Shown in pieces: positions 19,903 to 28,585 of a DNA stretch of 64,000 bases. The notes under the pieces are model-generated. The model was not told where the DNA came from. It made no database searches and was given only the letters and a program-made list of their open reading frames with translations. Numbering within the stretch: the first letter of the stretch is position 1; each line of letters opens with the position of its first letter. Source of the stretch: Pseudomonadota bacterium (GTDB lineage Bacteria > Pseudomonadota > Gammaproteobacteria > Burkholderiales > Ferrovaceae); the NCBI GenBank assembly GCA_021796835.1, contig JAKABO010000009.1, forward strand, positions 1 through 64,000. Reading direction: 5' to 3'. A program made the translations under genes and the position numbers.

Positions 19903-20008
19903 GAGGTGGCGAGCCCGACCCCCGGCACTTGCAGGATGCGGCTGTGGCTGCTTCCTTCCGGACCTGACCCGATTCACCGCTCTGCAATGCGGGGAGACCC
20001 GCCAGAGG
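19903..20008 (-). ncRNA. ffs: 4.5S signal recognition particle RNA (small bacterial type)
   Basis: Minus strand: the invariant SRP domain GGTCAGGTCCGGAAGGAAGC followed by AGCC is present, with the opposing strand ending GTGCCGGGGGTCGG. The ends pair (GGCGGGTC with GGCTCGCC) to form the closing helix. It guides ribosomes making membrane and secreted proteins to FtsY with Ffh. Length of about 105 nt fits the Gram-negative type without an Alu domain. Ends are estimated from pairing; a promoter lies at 20012-20040 and a T-tract follows. Confidence 0.93.
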
Positions 20009-20011
20009 CCT

Positions 20012-20040
20012 ATGATCCTCCAGAATGCGGAAAAATTCAA
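20012..20040 (-). promoter_or_regulatory. Candidate promoter of 4.5S RNA
   Basis: Minus strand: -35 TTGAAT (20035-20040), 17-nt spacer, -10 GATCAT (20012-20017). This would start transcription close to 20005-20010, matching the 5' end of the RNA estimated from its closing helix. The -10 is a weak match. Confidence 0.4.
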
Positions 20041-20073
20041 GGGGGGAGCGAAGCTTTTCATTCGGGCGGCTCT

Positions 20074-21447
20074 TCAGTAGGGAAAGATCGCCTCGGGTTT
20101 GATCTTCAGGATCTCCCGTTTGAAGTCCTGCTGGATGCGTGCCAGGGCCGCGGCATCTTCCGCCTCGAAACGCAGGACGATCACCGGGGTGGTGTTGCTG
20201 GAACGTGCCAGGCCAAAGCCGTCGGCATACTCGATACGAAGTCCGTCCAGGGTGATGCGTTCCTGTGCGTCAGGAAAATCCCCGTGTTCCTGGAGGGTTG
20301 CGATGATGCGAAAATTCTCGCCCTCCTGCAGGCGAATCTGCAGTTCCGGCGTCGCGACGGCATCGGGCAGGGCATCGAGAACCGCGCCCGGGTCGCTGAA
20401 CCGGCTCAGGATTTCGAGCAGGCGGGCACCGGCATACAGGCCGTCGTCGAATCCGAACCAGCGTTCCTTGAAGAAAGTATGGCCGCTCATCTCGCCTGCC
20501 AGCAATGCGCCGGTTTCCTTCATCTTGGTTTTGATCAGGGAATGGCCGGTCTTCCAGAGGAGGGGTTTCCCGCCGCAGGAACGAATCCAGGAAAACAGGT
20601 TGCGGGTGCATTTCACGTCGAAGATGATTTCGGCCCCCGGATTGCGGGACAGGACATCCTCTGCAAAGAGCATCAGCTGGCGGTCGGGATAGATGATATG
20701 ACCTTCCCGCGTGACCACGCCCAGACGGTCCCCATCGCCGTCAAAGGCCAATCCCAGTTCGCCCCGTCCCTGGTTCAGGGCCAGGATGAGGTCCTGCAGA
20801 TTTTCGGGTTGGGAGGGGTCCGGGTGGTGATTGGGGAAATGGCCATCCACGTCGCAGAACAGTTCCACCACGGTACAGCCCATACGCCGGTAGAGTTCGG
20901 GGCCAAAACGTCCGGGGATCCCGTTTCCGCTGTCCACCACGATTTTCATGGGGCGGGCCAGGCGCACCGTGTCCGTGATCTGTCTCAGGTAGTCCTCGCT
21001 GATATCGAGGGATTCCAGCGTTCCCGAGCCGGACACCAGGCGCTGCCGGCACAGCCGTTCGTGGAGGGACAGGATCGTGGAGCCGGACAGGGTTTCTCCG
21101 CCCAGCATCATCTTGAGCCCGTTGTATTCGGGGGGGTTATGGGAGCCGGTGACCATGATCCCGGAACCATGGGTACGCGTATGAGCCGCGTAGTACAACA
21201 TGGGGGTTGCGACCATGCCCACATCCACGACCCTCAAACCGGTGCTTTTCAGGCCCTGGGCCAGCGCATCGCTCAAGGTCGGTCCGGAGAGACGTCCGTC
21301 ACGCCCGATGGAGATGCTGGTCAGTCCCCGTTCCCGGGCCTCGGAGCCGATGGCCCGGCCGATGGCGGTGACGCCTGCAACAGTCAGGGTCTGATCGACG
21401 ATACCCCGGATGTCGTAGGCCTTGAATATCTCTTTGGGTGGGCGCAT
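20074..21447 (-). CDS. algC: Phosphomannomutase/phosphoglucomutase (AlgC type)
   Basis: 457 residues. The alpha-D-phosphohexomutase fold is shown by the phosphoserine loop TGSHNPPEYNG, metal loop FDGDGDRLG, sugar-binding 'GEMSGHTFF' and C-terminal phosphate-binding 'RSSNTTPVIVLRFEA'. It interconverts hexose-1- and 6-phosphates for LPS and exopolysaccharide precursors and could feed glucose-1-phosphate metabolism. A good AAGGA site precedes ATG 21447. It follows the YheT gene by 27 nt in the same direction. Mannose versus glucose preference cannot be set from sequence. Confidence 0.92.
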   Translation of the reverse strand: MRPPKEIFKAYDIRGIVDQTLTVAGVTAIGRAIGSEARERGLTSISIGRDGRLSGPTLSDALAQGLKSTGLRVVDVGMVATPMLYYAAHTRTHGSGIMVTGSHNPPEYNGLKMMLGGETLSGSTILSLHERLCRQRLVSGSGTLESLDISEDYLRQITDTVRLARPMKIVVDSGNGIPGRFGPELYRRMGCTVVELFCDVDGHFPNHHPDPSQPENLQDLILALNQGRGELGLAFDGDGDRLGVVTREGHIIYPDRQLMLFAEDVLSRNPGAEIIFDVKCTRNLFSWIRSCGGKPLLWKTGHSLIKTKMKETGALLAGEMSGHTFFKERWFGFDDGLYAGARLLEILSRFSDPGAVLDALPDAVATPELQIRLQEGENFRIIATLQEHGDFPDAQERITLDGLRIEYADGFGLARSSNTTPVIVLRFEAEDAAALARIQQDFKREILKIKPEAIFPY

Positions 21448-21474
21448 GGCGGGTCCTTGCGGGAGGGGAAAGGG

Positions 21475-22494
21475 TTATTCTGAAGGATTGTGACCGTTCT
21501 GTGAAGGGGGCAGAAAACGCCCCAGATAATCCAGCAGGTGGGCAGGCATCCAGTCGGCCCTGGGCGGCAGGATCCCGGAGATGAATCCCACATGTCCTCC
21601 CCGGGCCTGGAGATCCAGCGTGACGCCCGGCGGCAGGACCTGGCGGGAGGGCAACGCGCAGGGGGGCATGAAGGGGTCGTCCCGCGCCTGCAGAAGCAGC
21701 GTGGGGCGACGGATATGGGGCAGCAGCGGCAGGCAACTGCTGCGTTCCCAATACTCGCTGGCATCGCGAAAGCCGTGCAGGGGCGCCATGCAATGGTCAT
21801 CGAACTGGCGCAGGGTACGCGCCGCCAAGGTGGCTTCGAGGTCGAATGAGCCGGGGAATTGCGCGTGCTTGGCCCGGGCCTTGGCTTTCAGGGTGGTCAG
21901 GAAATGAAGGCCGTAGAATCGGTTCAGGCCCCGGGTCAAATGGTCGCCCACGGCGGTCAGGTCGAAGGGGGTGGCCACGGCCACGCAGCGGTCGACCCAT
22001 TGTCCGGCATCCTCGCCCTGTTCCCCCAGCCATTTGAGGAGCATGTTGCCCCCCAGGGAGAACCCGACGGCGTGACGCAGTACATGCGGGTATTCGGCCT
22101 GGACGCGCCGGAGGATCCAGTGGATTTCCGGGCTGTCCCCGGCGTGGTAGAGACGGGGGCGGAGATTGAGGCGCGAGCCGCAGGCCCGGAAATGGGGGGC
22201 CACCACGCTCCATCCGAGGGCCTGGGCGGCATTGGCCAGGGCGCGGATGTAAGGCGACTCCGCGCTCCCTTCCAGACCGTGGAAGAGGGTCAGGACGGGC
22301 CGGTCCGAGGCGCCGGCCAGGCGCTCGACCTGGAGGATATCCCCGTCCGGGCTGGTCCAGATTTCCTGCCGCCAGGGAGGGCGCGAGACCGGGATCCAGC
22401 GCGCCCCGCCGATGGTCTGGAGATGGGGGTTGCGGAGCCAGAAGGAAGGGGAAAAGGGGGGGGGAGGGAACGGGACGGGAGCGGGACGCAACAT
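21475..22494 (-). CDS. YheT-family alpha/beta hydrolase
   Basis: 339 residues. An alpha/beta hydrolase with nucleophile elbow GFSLGGNM and the YheT signature 'FWLRNPHLQTI' near the N-terminus, 'LFHGLEGSAESPYIRALA' and the final His region 'GGHVGFISG'. Relatives are hydrolases or esterases of poorly known substrate. A short proline-rich N-terminus (PVPFPPPPFSP) precedes the domain. The likely partner gene is algC, 27 nt downstream. It is divergent from alr with 86 bp between. Confidence 0.88.
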   Translation of the reverse strand: MLRPAPVPFPPPPFSPSFWLRNPHLQTIGGARWIPVSRPPWRQEIWTSPDGDILQVERLAGASDRPVLTLFHGLEGSAESPYIRALANAAQALGWSVVAPHFRACGSRLNLRPRLYHAGDSPEIHWILRRVQAEYPHVLRHAVGFSLGGNMLLKWLGEQGEDAGQWVDRCVAVATPFDLTAVGDHLTRGLNRFYGLHFLTTLKAKARAKHAQFPGSFDLEATLAARTLRQFDDHCMAPLHGFRDASEYWERSSCLPLLPHIRRPTLLLQARDDPFMPPCALPSRQVLPPGVTLDLQARGGHVGFISGILPPRADWMPAHLLDYLGRFLPPSQNGHNPSE

Positions 22495-22580
22495 GACGAC
22501 CTGGGGGCGCGTAATGAAAACCCTTCGAGTATACGCGCTGACAACCGGCGAAAGGGAAGGAATTGGGGTAAAGTGCGCGG

Positions 22581-23654
22581 ATGTCCCGTCCTACCTCCAT
22601 TCATGTCAACCTGGAACGTCTGCGCGAAAACTTTCGAAGCGCACGACGCCTTCATGGCGGGGCCCTGCTGGCGGTGGTCAAGGCCAACGCCTACGGGCAT
22701 GGCGCGGTGGTCTGCGCCCGGGCCCTGGCCCCCCAGGCAGAGGGGTTTGCGGTGGCGACCCTGGAAGAGGGTGCGGAACTGCGCACGGCAGGCATCACGC
22801 AGCCCATCGTCCTGCTGGAAGGCATTTTTTCTTCCACGGATCTGGGCCAGGTTCAGCATCAGGCACTGACGGCCGTTCTGCATCAACCCTGGCAGGTGCA
22901 ACTCCTGCTGGGGCAGGCAGTTCCCCCGGCAGGCGGGTTCTGGCTCAAGTTCGACAGCGGGATGCACCGTCTGGGTCTGGATGCATCCGAACTGCGTTGG
23001 GCGGTGGACCAGTTGCGGCGCAAATTTCCCGGGGTCACGGTCACGGTCATGACCCATTTTGCCCATGCCGACGGGGTGAATCCCGGAGCGCTGGATCCGG
23101 CCCTGACCCTTTTTCGTCAGGCGATCCAGGGGCTTTCGGTCCGAACCAGCCTGGCCAATTCCGGGGCCATTCTGGGGTATCCGGAAGCGCGGGGCGATTG
23201 GGGTCGCCCCGGACTGATGCTCTATGGTCTCGATCCTGCCGCTCCCGGACAGCCGGTGCGTGCCGGGCTTCGTCCCGTCATGTCCCTGCGTTCCCGGATC
23301 ATGGTCGAGCGCTGGATCAAACCGGGCGACAGCGTGGGCTATGGCGGACTGTTTCAGGCGCGTCGCCCGGTCCGCATCGGGGTCATCCCCTGCGGCTATG
23401 CCGATGGTTATCCCCGTACGGCCCCCCAGGGGACATGGGTGAGCGCCGGGGAGGATTGCGTGCCCCTGGCGGGACGGGTGTCCATGGACATGCTCACCGT
23501 GGACCTGACCGATGCCCCCCGGGTGACGGTGGGCACGGAAGTGGAACTGTGGGGAGATCGGGTTTCGGTCAGTACCCTGGCCCACTGTTGCGGCACGCTG
23601 GCCTACGAACTGGTGTGCGGGGTGCAACGGGCAGCGCGTTGCACGGTGGGTTGA
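22581..23654 (+). CDS. alr: Alanine racemase
   Basis: 357 residues, standard length. PLP-dependent enzyme making D-alanine for peptidoglycan. The PLP lysine lies in AVVKANAYGHG (about residue 34), and the second catalytic base Tyr is in GDSVGYGGLF. 'SMDMLTVDLT' and the C-terminal 'LAYELVCGVQ' are also conserved. In many betaproteobacteria alr is followed by radA; here the Trb-type secretion operon follows after 76 bp. Confidence 0.95.
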   Translation: MSRPTSIHVNLERLRENFRSARRLHGGALLAVVKANAYGHGAVVCARALAPQAEGFAVATLEEGAELRTAGITQPIVLLEGIFSSTDLGQVQHQALTAVLHQPWQVQLLLGQAVPPAGGFWLKFDSGMHRLGLDASELRWAVDQLRRKFPGVTVTVMTHFAHADGVNPGALDPALTLFRQAIQGLSVRTSLANSGAILGYPEARGDWGRPGLMLYGLDPAAPGQPVRAGLRPVMSLRSRIMVERWIKPGDSVGYGGLFQARRPVRIGVIPCGYADGYPRTAPQGTWVSAGEDCVPLAGRVSMDMLTVDLTDAPRVTVGTEVELWGDRVSVSTLAHCCGTLAYELVCGVQRAARCTVG

Positions 23655-23730
23655 CCGTTCCCCCGGAATAGGGAGATTCCAGGTCGTTTCTCCGCAGGGC
23701 CGGTGGAGGGGGCTGCCCTATGATGGGGGC

Positions 23731-24681
23731 ATGTGGAACGAACCTTCCTATCTCGAATCCCTGCTGGATGACGCCCTGGGCGACCTCTCCCGGTTGCTGG
23801 ACGAGGCGGACGTCCGCGAGGTGATGGTGAATGCCCCGGATGACGTCTGGGTGGAACGGGCCGGGCGCCTGGAGCCGGTTTCCCTGAACTTCAGCGCAGC
23901 AGCCACGCGCACCGTGATCCAGGTGCTGGCGGCCCTGTCCGCCCGCACGGCGGGTTTCGAACAGGCGCGCCCCCTGCTCGATCTGGGTTTCCGCGATTGG
24001 CGGGTTTCTGCCGTGCTTCCCCCGGTGGCGGTACGGGGTCCCACGCTCTGCCTGCGCAAGCATGGAGGAAGAATTTTTCCTCTCCAGCAGTTTACGGACG
24101 GGGCTTCCGTCGGCAGCGAAACGATTCCCCCGGCTTTCGACGCCCCCCATCGCCCCGACCTCCATGACCAACTGCTGCACTGGATCCGGGACAGAAAAAA
24201 TCTGCTGGTCAGCGGCGGGACCGGAACCGGAAAAACCGCCCTGCTCAATGCCCTGATTGCCCAGATTCCGGAAACCCAACGCCTGGTGGTGATCGAGGAC
24301 ACACGGGAACTCCGGGTGGAGCACCCCAACCGGGTGATTTTCGAGGCCCATCCTGCCGCGGGCGTCACCCTGCGCGATCTGGTGCGCCAGGCGCTGCGTT
24401 TTCGCCCGGACCGGATCATCGTCGGCGAAGTGCGGGGGGCGGAGGCCTTCGATCTGTTACAGGCGATGAATACGGGGCATGAGGGGTGTCTGGGCACGCT
24501 CCATGCCAACAGCGCCGGGGAAGCCCTGCATCGTCTCGTTCAACTGGTCTTGCAGGCGGGCATGGGCTGGACGGAAGAGTCGATTGCACGACAGGTTGGG
24601 CGCACCATCGGGGGCATCATCCAGTTGGGGCGGGTGGAGGGACGGCGGCGGGTCGATCACATTCAACGAGTGGGAGGGTAG
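23731..24681 (+). CDS. trbB: TrbB/VirB11-type secretion ATPase
   Basis: 316 residues. A hexameric traffic ATPase with Walker A SGGTGTGKTALLNAL, Asp box 'VVIEDTRELR', Walker B 'RIIVGEVRGAEA' and His box 'GHEGCLGTLHANSA'. These are intact, so ATPase activity is expected. It powers pilus or DNA-transfer functions at the cytoplasmic face of type IV secretion systems. First gene of a compact operon (B-C-D-E-J-L-unknown). No relaxase or coupling protein gene is seen in the window. Confidence 0.92.
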   Translation: MWNEPSYLESLLDDALGDLSRLLDEADVREVMVNAPDDVWVERAGRLEPVSLNFSAAATRTVIQVLAALSARTAGFEQARPLLDLGFRDWRVSAVLPPVAVRGPTLCLRKHGGRIFPLQQFTDGASVGSETIPPAFDAPHRPDLHDQLLHWIRDRKNLLVSGGTGTGKTALLNALIAQIPETQRLVVIEDTRELRVEHPNRVIFEAHPAAGVTLRDLVRQALRFRPDRIIVGEVRGAEAFDLLQAMNTGHEGCLGTLHANSAGEALHRLVQLVLQAGMGWTEESIARQVGRTIGGIIQLGRVEGRRRVDHIQRVGG

Positions 24682-24685
24682 GCGC

Positions 24686-25036
24686 ATGGGCAATATCGGG
24701 ATTACCCCCAAGGGGGCGAAAAATCGGCGGGTGAGGGGGTATGTTCAGGGGGTGTTCTGCGGGCTTCTGTGCGCGGCTCCCCTGGCCATGGCGATGTATA
24801 CCCCGATGCCCTGGGAGGGCCCCATCTGCATGGTGGCCAGCAGTTTGAAAGGGCAGGTGGCGGTGGTGCTGTCGGTCGTGGCCACCATCATGATCGGGAT
24901 CATGTTCATGTATGCGGAAACGGGCGGCGTGGTGGCGCGCATTGCCAGCTGGTTGCTGGGCATGTCCTGTGCGCTCTCCGTGGTAAGCATCATCACGGCC
25001 CTGTTCCCCGGGGTGGTGATGCCCGGATGTCTGTGA
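24686..25036 (+). CDS. trbC: TrbC/VirB2-type pilin
   Basis: 116 residues from ATG 24686, 4 nt after trbB. A long basic N-terminus and signal-like segment (GVFCGLLCAAPLAMA) precede a mature part with two membrane helices (VAVVLSVVATIMIGIMFMY and IASWLLGMSCALSVVSIITAL), the layout of VirB2/TrbC pilins. 'PWEGPICM' before the first helix is typical. The TGA overlaps the ATG of trbD. Family assignment rests on the topology, motif and position in the operon. Confidence 0.82.
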   Translation: MGNIGITPKGAKNRRVRGYVQGVFCGLLCAAPLAMAMYTPMPWEGPICMVASSLKGQVAVVLSVVATIMIGIMFMYAETGGVVARIASWLLGMSCALSVVSIITALFPGVVMPGCL

Positions 25037-25353
25037 TGAGCACGCCTCGCCGTCGGTCCCCCTGCCACCGGTGTTTGTGGGAACCCCTGCTGATCGGGGG
25101 GGTGGAAAAACCGTTTGCCATCGTCAACGCCACCCTGGCCATTGCGCTGGTGGGAGATCTGCATTTTTACGGGTGGTTGCTCGTGGCGGTGCTTTTTCAT
25201 GGCGTGATGCGCCACCTGACGGCCAGTGATCCCTTCCTGCGCCAGATCTATGCCCGTTACAACTGGCAGGCCGACCGGTATGTGCCCTGGCCCCCGGTGT
25301 CCGCCCTTCGGGGAAGGCGCCCGGCGGGTTGGGGCAGGGGCCTGTCATGTTGA
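25036..25353 (+). CDS. trbD: TrbD/VirB3-type inner-membrane protein
   Basis: 105 residues. The start ATG overlaps the trbC stop (TGATG); ATG 25027 is an in-frame alternative. Family features: 'LWEPLLIGGVEKPFAIVNATL' near the N-terminus (given in part), a hydrophobic hairpin (LAIALVGDLHFYGWLLVAVL) and 'DPFLRQIYARYNWQADRYVPW'. VirB3/TrbD binds the VirB4 ATPase at the inner membrane. The 3' end overlaps trbE by 7 nt. Confidence 0.85.
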   Translation: MSTPRRRSPCHRCLWEPLLIGGVEKPFAIVNATLAIALVGDLHFYGWLLVAVLFHGVMRHLTASDPFLRQIYARYNWQADRYVPWPPVSALRGRRPAGWGRGLSC

Positions 25354-27803
25354 ACGTGGGGTCTCCCCCCGGAAAAAACCGGGAGCGGGGCCTGGCCGAG
25401 ATCCTGCCCTGGCTGATCCAGCTTTCCCCCGGGGTGGTTCTGAACAAGGACGGCGGGTTCCTGGCCTGTTTTTCCCTGCGCGGGTTATGCGCGGAAAATC
25501 ATGACCCCCAGGTCCTCGATCAGGCCGTGGAGGATCTGGAGCAGGCCCTCCACGGCCTGGAAGGTCGCTGTACCCTCTGGTGCACGGTGCTGCGGCGCCC
25601 GGTGGTGCCGTTTCAGCCCGGTTGCTTCAGCCACGAGGCCAGCCGGTGCATCGACAGGATTTACGGGGAAGGACTGGCCCGCCACCGGCATCTGGCGAAT
25701 CGTCACTACCTGTCCGTGTTGTGGGCCGCCCCGAAAACGGGGGCATCGCTCCTGCACAAGGCGTACCTCTGGGTCCGAAGTCTGGGGTATGGTCCGGTCC
25801 GAACCCGGGCCTGGGAACAGGTGCAACAGCGCCAGAAACAGTTCGAGGAAATCCTCACCCAGTTCATGCAGGCGGTTCCGGCACTGGGTGCGCGGCGTCT
25901 GGAAGGCACGGCCCTGCTGCAGTTTCTGCAGGAAATGTGCAGTCCTTCCGCGCCCGGCGACCTGCCCCTGGCGTTCCCGCAGGGGGCTTATCTGGATGGG
26001 GCCCTGGGGGAGGACGAGGTGGTGGTGGGCGCGGACCATCTGCGCTGCACCGGCATCCACGGCGTGCGCTATGGTGCCGCCCTGACCCTCAAGGCCTGGC
26101 CCGATCACACGTTTCCGGGCATGTTGGACAGTCTTCTGGAAGTGCCGGCCAGTCTGACCCTGTCCCAGGTTTTTCGTCTGGTGGACCAGGCCCAGGCCCA
26201 GCGCCACATCAAGAATGTCCAGCGGTTCCACCTCAATCTCCAGAAATCGCTCTTCAGTTACGTGCGGGAAGCCCTGTCCGGCGAGGAGAGTGTGGTGCGC
26301 GATACCGGGCGGGCGGTTTCGGCCGCCGAGGCGCGCCAGGCACTGACGGATATGACGGCCCAACGCCGTCTCTACGGCTATGTGAATGTGACCCTCCTGG
26401 TCTGGAGTCCCACCCTCGACACGCTGGACGAGGCCGTCACCCAGGTGGCCCAGGCCATTCGGGGGGAAGGATTTCTGGTTCTGCGCGAGCGGCTCCATCT
26501 CAATTCGGCCTGGTCCGGCACCTTGCCCGGACAGTGGGGCGAACTGGTGCGCTGGCATTTCATCAGCAGCAGCAACTGGGCGGATCTGTTCGCCTTGCGG
26601 ACCGTGCCCGGCGGACAACGGGAGAATCCCTATCTGACCCGGCAGCGGGGGGTGTTTTCTCCCGCCCTGACGGTATTCCGCACGCGCTTCGGCAGTCCCT
26701 ATGCGTTCAACCTGCACCAGCAGGACCTGGCCCATACGTTCGTGGTGGGACCTTCCCGGGCGGGCAAGTCGGTCTGGGTCAACTTCGTGATCAGCCAGTT
26801 CCAGAGGTATGCACCGGTGCATACGGTCATCTTCGACAAGGATCGCTCCTGTCGCATTCCTGTCCTGCTGCAGGGCGGGCGCTGTTTCGAGGTGGCCCGG
26901 CAGGGGATGAGGCTGAACCCCCTGAAAGAGATCCGGGATCCGGCGGAGCGGCTCTGGTTGCTGGGCTGGCTGGAGGGGTTGCTGGGTGCGCGCGGGCATT
27001 CCCTGAGTTCCCCGGAACAACAGGGGCTGCGCCAGGCACTGGAAGACCTCAGCCTCCGGGCCCCGGAACTGCATCGTCTGCGCAGTCTCGCCGGGCTTCT
27101 TCCCCGTCTTCTGGTGGAGGAACTGGAGCCCTGGCTGGGGGGCGGGCAATGGGGCGGGTATTTCGACCATGCGGAGGACGACCTGCAGTGGGCCTCCCTG
27201 ACCTGCTTCGAGATGGGGGAAGTGTTGCGTCATCCCGTGCTGGCCCGCGCCTTTCTGGATTATGCCTTTCACCGCATCGATCAGCGCCTCGCCCAGCATT
27301 CGGGCATTCCCACCCTGATCTACATCGAGGAAGCCTGGTTCATGCTGGCAGACCCGTTTTTTGCCGGGCGCATCCGTGACTGGCTGAAAACCCTGCCCAA
27401 AAAAATGGGCTTTGTCATTCTGGCCACCCAGTCTCTGGACGACCTGTCCGGATCGCAGATTTTTGCGACCCTGGCCGACAATGTCCCGACCCGCATCTTC
27501 CTGCCCAATGCCCAGGCCCGGGTGCACCGGGAACTGTATCGGAACCAGTTCGGCTTGCTCGAGAGTCAGATCGACCTGTTGGCCCGGGCTCGCCCCAAGC
27601 GTCATTACCTGCTTCACACCCCCGGGGAATGTGTTCTGCTCGAGGCAACCTTCGAAGCGGACCTGCTGGCGTGGCTACGTTCCGATGTCCAGGCCCAGCG
27701 TCTCTTCGACCGGCATGTACGGATCGGGGCGCGGGGAGTGGAAGGGCGGGAAGCGTATTTTCAGGCGCTGGCACAGGAAGAAGAGGGAGTGAAGAATTCA
27801 TGA
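25347..27803 (+). CDS. trbE: TrbE/VirB4-type conjugative transfer ATPase
   Basis: 818 residues from ATG 25347, which overlaps the trbD stop. The N-terminal VirB4 domain is followed by an ATPase with Walker A GPSRAGKSVWVNF (about residue 467), Walker B TLIYIEEAWFML and 'ILATQSLDDL', all as in TrbE/VirB4. It is the largest component and energises pilus assembly and substrate transfer. Length is normal and the frame is unbroken, arguing against decay. Its stop overlaps the trbJ start. Confidence 0.93.
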   Translation: MLNVGSPPGKNRERGLAEILPWLIQLSPGVVLNKDGGFLACFSLRGLCAENHDPQVLDQAVEDLEQALHGLEGRCTLWCTVLRRPVVPFQPGCFSHEASRCIDRIYGEGLARHRHLANRHYLSVLWAAPKTGASLLHKAYLWVRSLGYGPVRTRAWEQVQQRQKQFEEILTQFMQAVPALGARRLEGTALLQFLQEMCSPSAPGDLPLAFPQGAYLDGALGEDEVVVGADHLRCTGIHGVRYGAALTLKAWPDHTFPGMLDSLLEVPASLTLSQVFRLVDQAQAQRHIKNVQRFHLNLQKSLFSYVREALSGEESVVRDTGRAVSAAEARQALTDMTAQRRLYGYVNVTLLVWSPTLDTLDEAVTQVAQAIRGEGFLVLRERLHLNSAWSGTLPGQWGELVRWHFISSSNWADLFALRTVPGGQRENPYLTRQRGVFSPALTVFRTRFGSPYAFNLHQQDLAHTFVVGPSRAGKSVWVNFVISQFQRYAPVHTVIFDKDRSCRIPVLLQGGRCFEVARQGMRLNPLKEIRDPAERLWLLGWLEGLLGARGHSLSSPEQQGLRQALEDLSLRAPELHRLRSLAGLLPRLLVEELEPWLGGGQWGGYFDHAEDDLQWASLTCFEMGEVLRHPVLARAFLDYAFHRIDQRLAQHSGIPTLIYIEEAWFMLADPFFAGRIRDWLKTLPKKMGFVILATQSLDDLSGSQIFATLADNVPTRIFLPNAQARVHRELYRNQFGLLESQIDLLARARPKRHYLLHTPGECVLLEATFEADLLAWLRSDVQAQRLFDRHVRIGARGVEGREAYFQALAQEEEGVKNS

Positions 27804-28579
27804 GGGGATGGATGACGGGAATGGTGGGGCTGCTCTGGACGGGCTCGCTCCAGGCCATGGGGATGGTGGTCTACGACCCCATCAACCATATCGAAACGGC
27901 TCTGACCGCCGCCAACGCCGTTCAGCAAACGGCCCAGCAGGTCCAGGCGTACCTGATACAACTGCAGCAATTCGGGGCGCAAATGCGGAATCTGCAAACC
28001 CTGCCGCAGGCCGTGCTGGCGCAGGTCCTGCTGCCCTATACCCAGCAGAGCGCGATGGCCCAGACCCTGGTCCAGACCCTGGCTGTCACGGGGCAGCAGA
28101 TCACGGCTCTGCAACAGACCCTGCTCGATCAGTCCCGCCAGATGAACGCGCTCCAGTTGACGCCACAGGACTATCTGGCGCGCGAAATCCAGTGGTCCCA
28201 GACCCAGGGGAACGGACTGGGGGCAACCCTGCAGGGCGAAGTGGGGGTCCTGCAGGGACTGTCCGGTTCCTATGCCCAACTGCAGCAATTGCAGGGGCAG
28301 ATCGGCACGACGGGGGGGATGCAGCAGAGCCTCCAGACCGCGAATCAGCACCTCAACCTGCTGGCGGGACAGAATGCCCAGTTGATGGGCCTGATCGCCA
28401 GCGCGCAGGCCAATGTTTCGGCCCAGCAGCAACAGGACGCCCTGGTCAATACGGCGGCGGCACAGACGGTACAGCGACGTCTGCAGAATGACCACCTCAA
28501 GATCCAGCAATGGCACGATCAGTTGCAACAGACTGAAAATGGCCAGGGATGGGGCATCCTGACGGCACCGGGACCCTGA
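27800..28579 (+). CDS. trbJ: TrbJ/VirB5-type protein
   Basis: 259 residues; the ATG at 27800 overlaps the trbE stop (ATGA). A signal-peptide-like N-terminus (MRGWMTGMVGLLWTGSLQAMG) is followed by 'VYDPINHIETALTAANAVQQT', the usual TrbJ opening (here given in part), and a Gln-rich helical and coiled-coil body. VirB5/TrbJ proteins are exported and sit at the pilus tip or base. RP4 has trbF, G, H and I between trbE and trbJ; all four are absent here. Confidence 0.85.
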   Translation: MRGWMTGMVGLLWTGSLQAMGMVVYDPINHIETALTAANAVQQTAQQVQAYLIQLQQFGAQMRNLQTLPQAVLAQVLLPYTQQSAMAQTLVQTLAVTGQQITALQQTLLDQSRQMNALQLTPQDYLAREIQWSQTQGNGLGATLQGEVGVLQGLSGSYAQLQQLQGQIGTTGGMQQSLQTANQHLNLLAGQNAQLMGLIASAQANVSAQQQQDALVNTAAAQTVQRRLQNDHLKIQQWHDQLQQTENGQGWGILTAPGP

Positions 28580-28585
28580 CGTACC

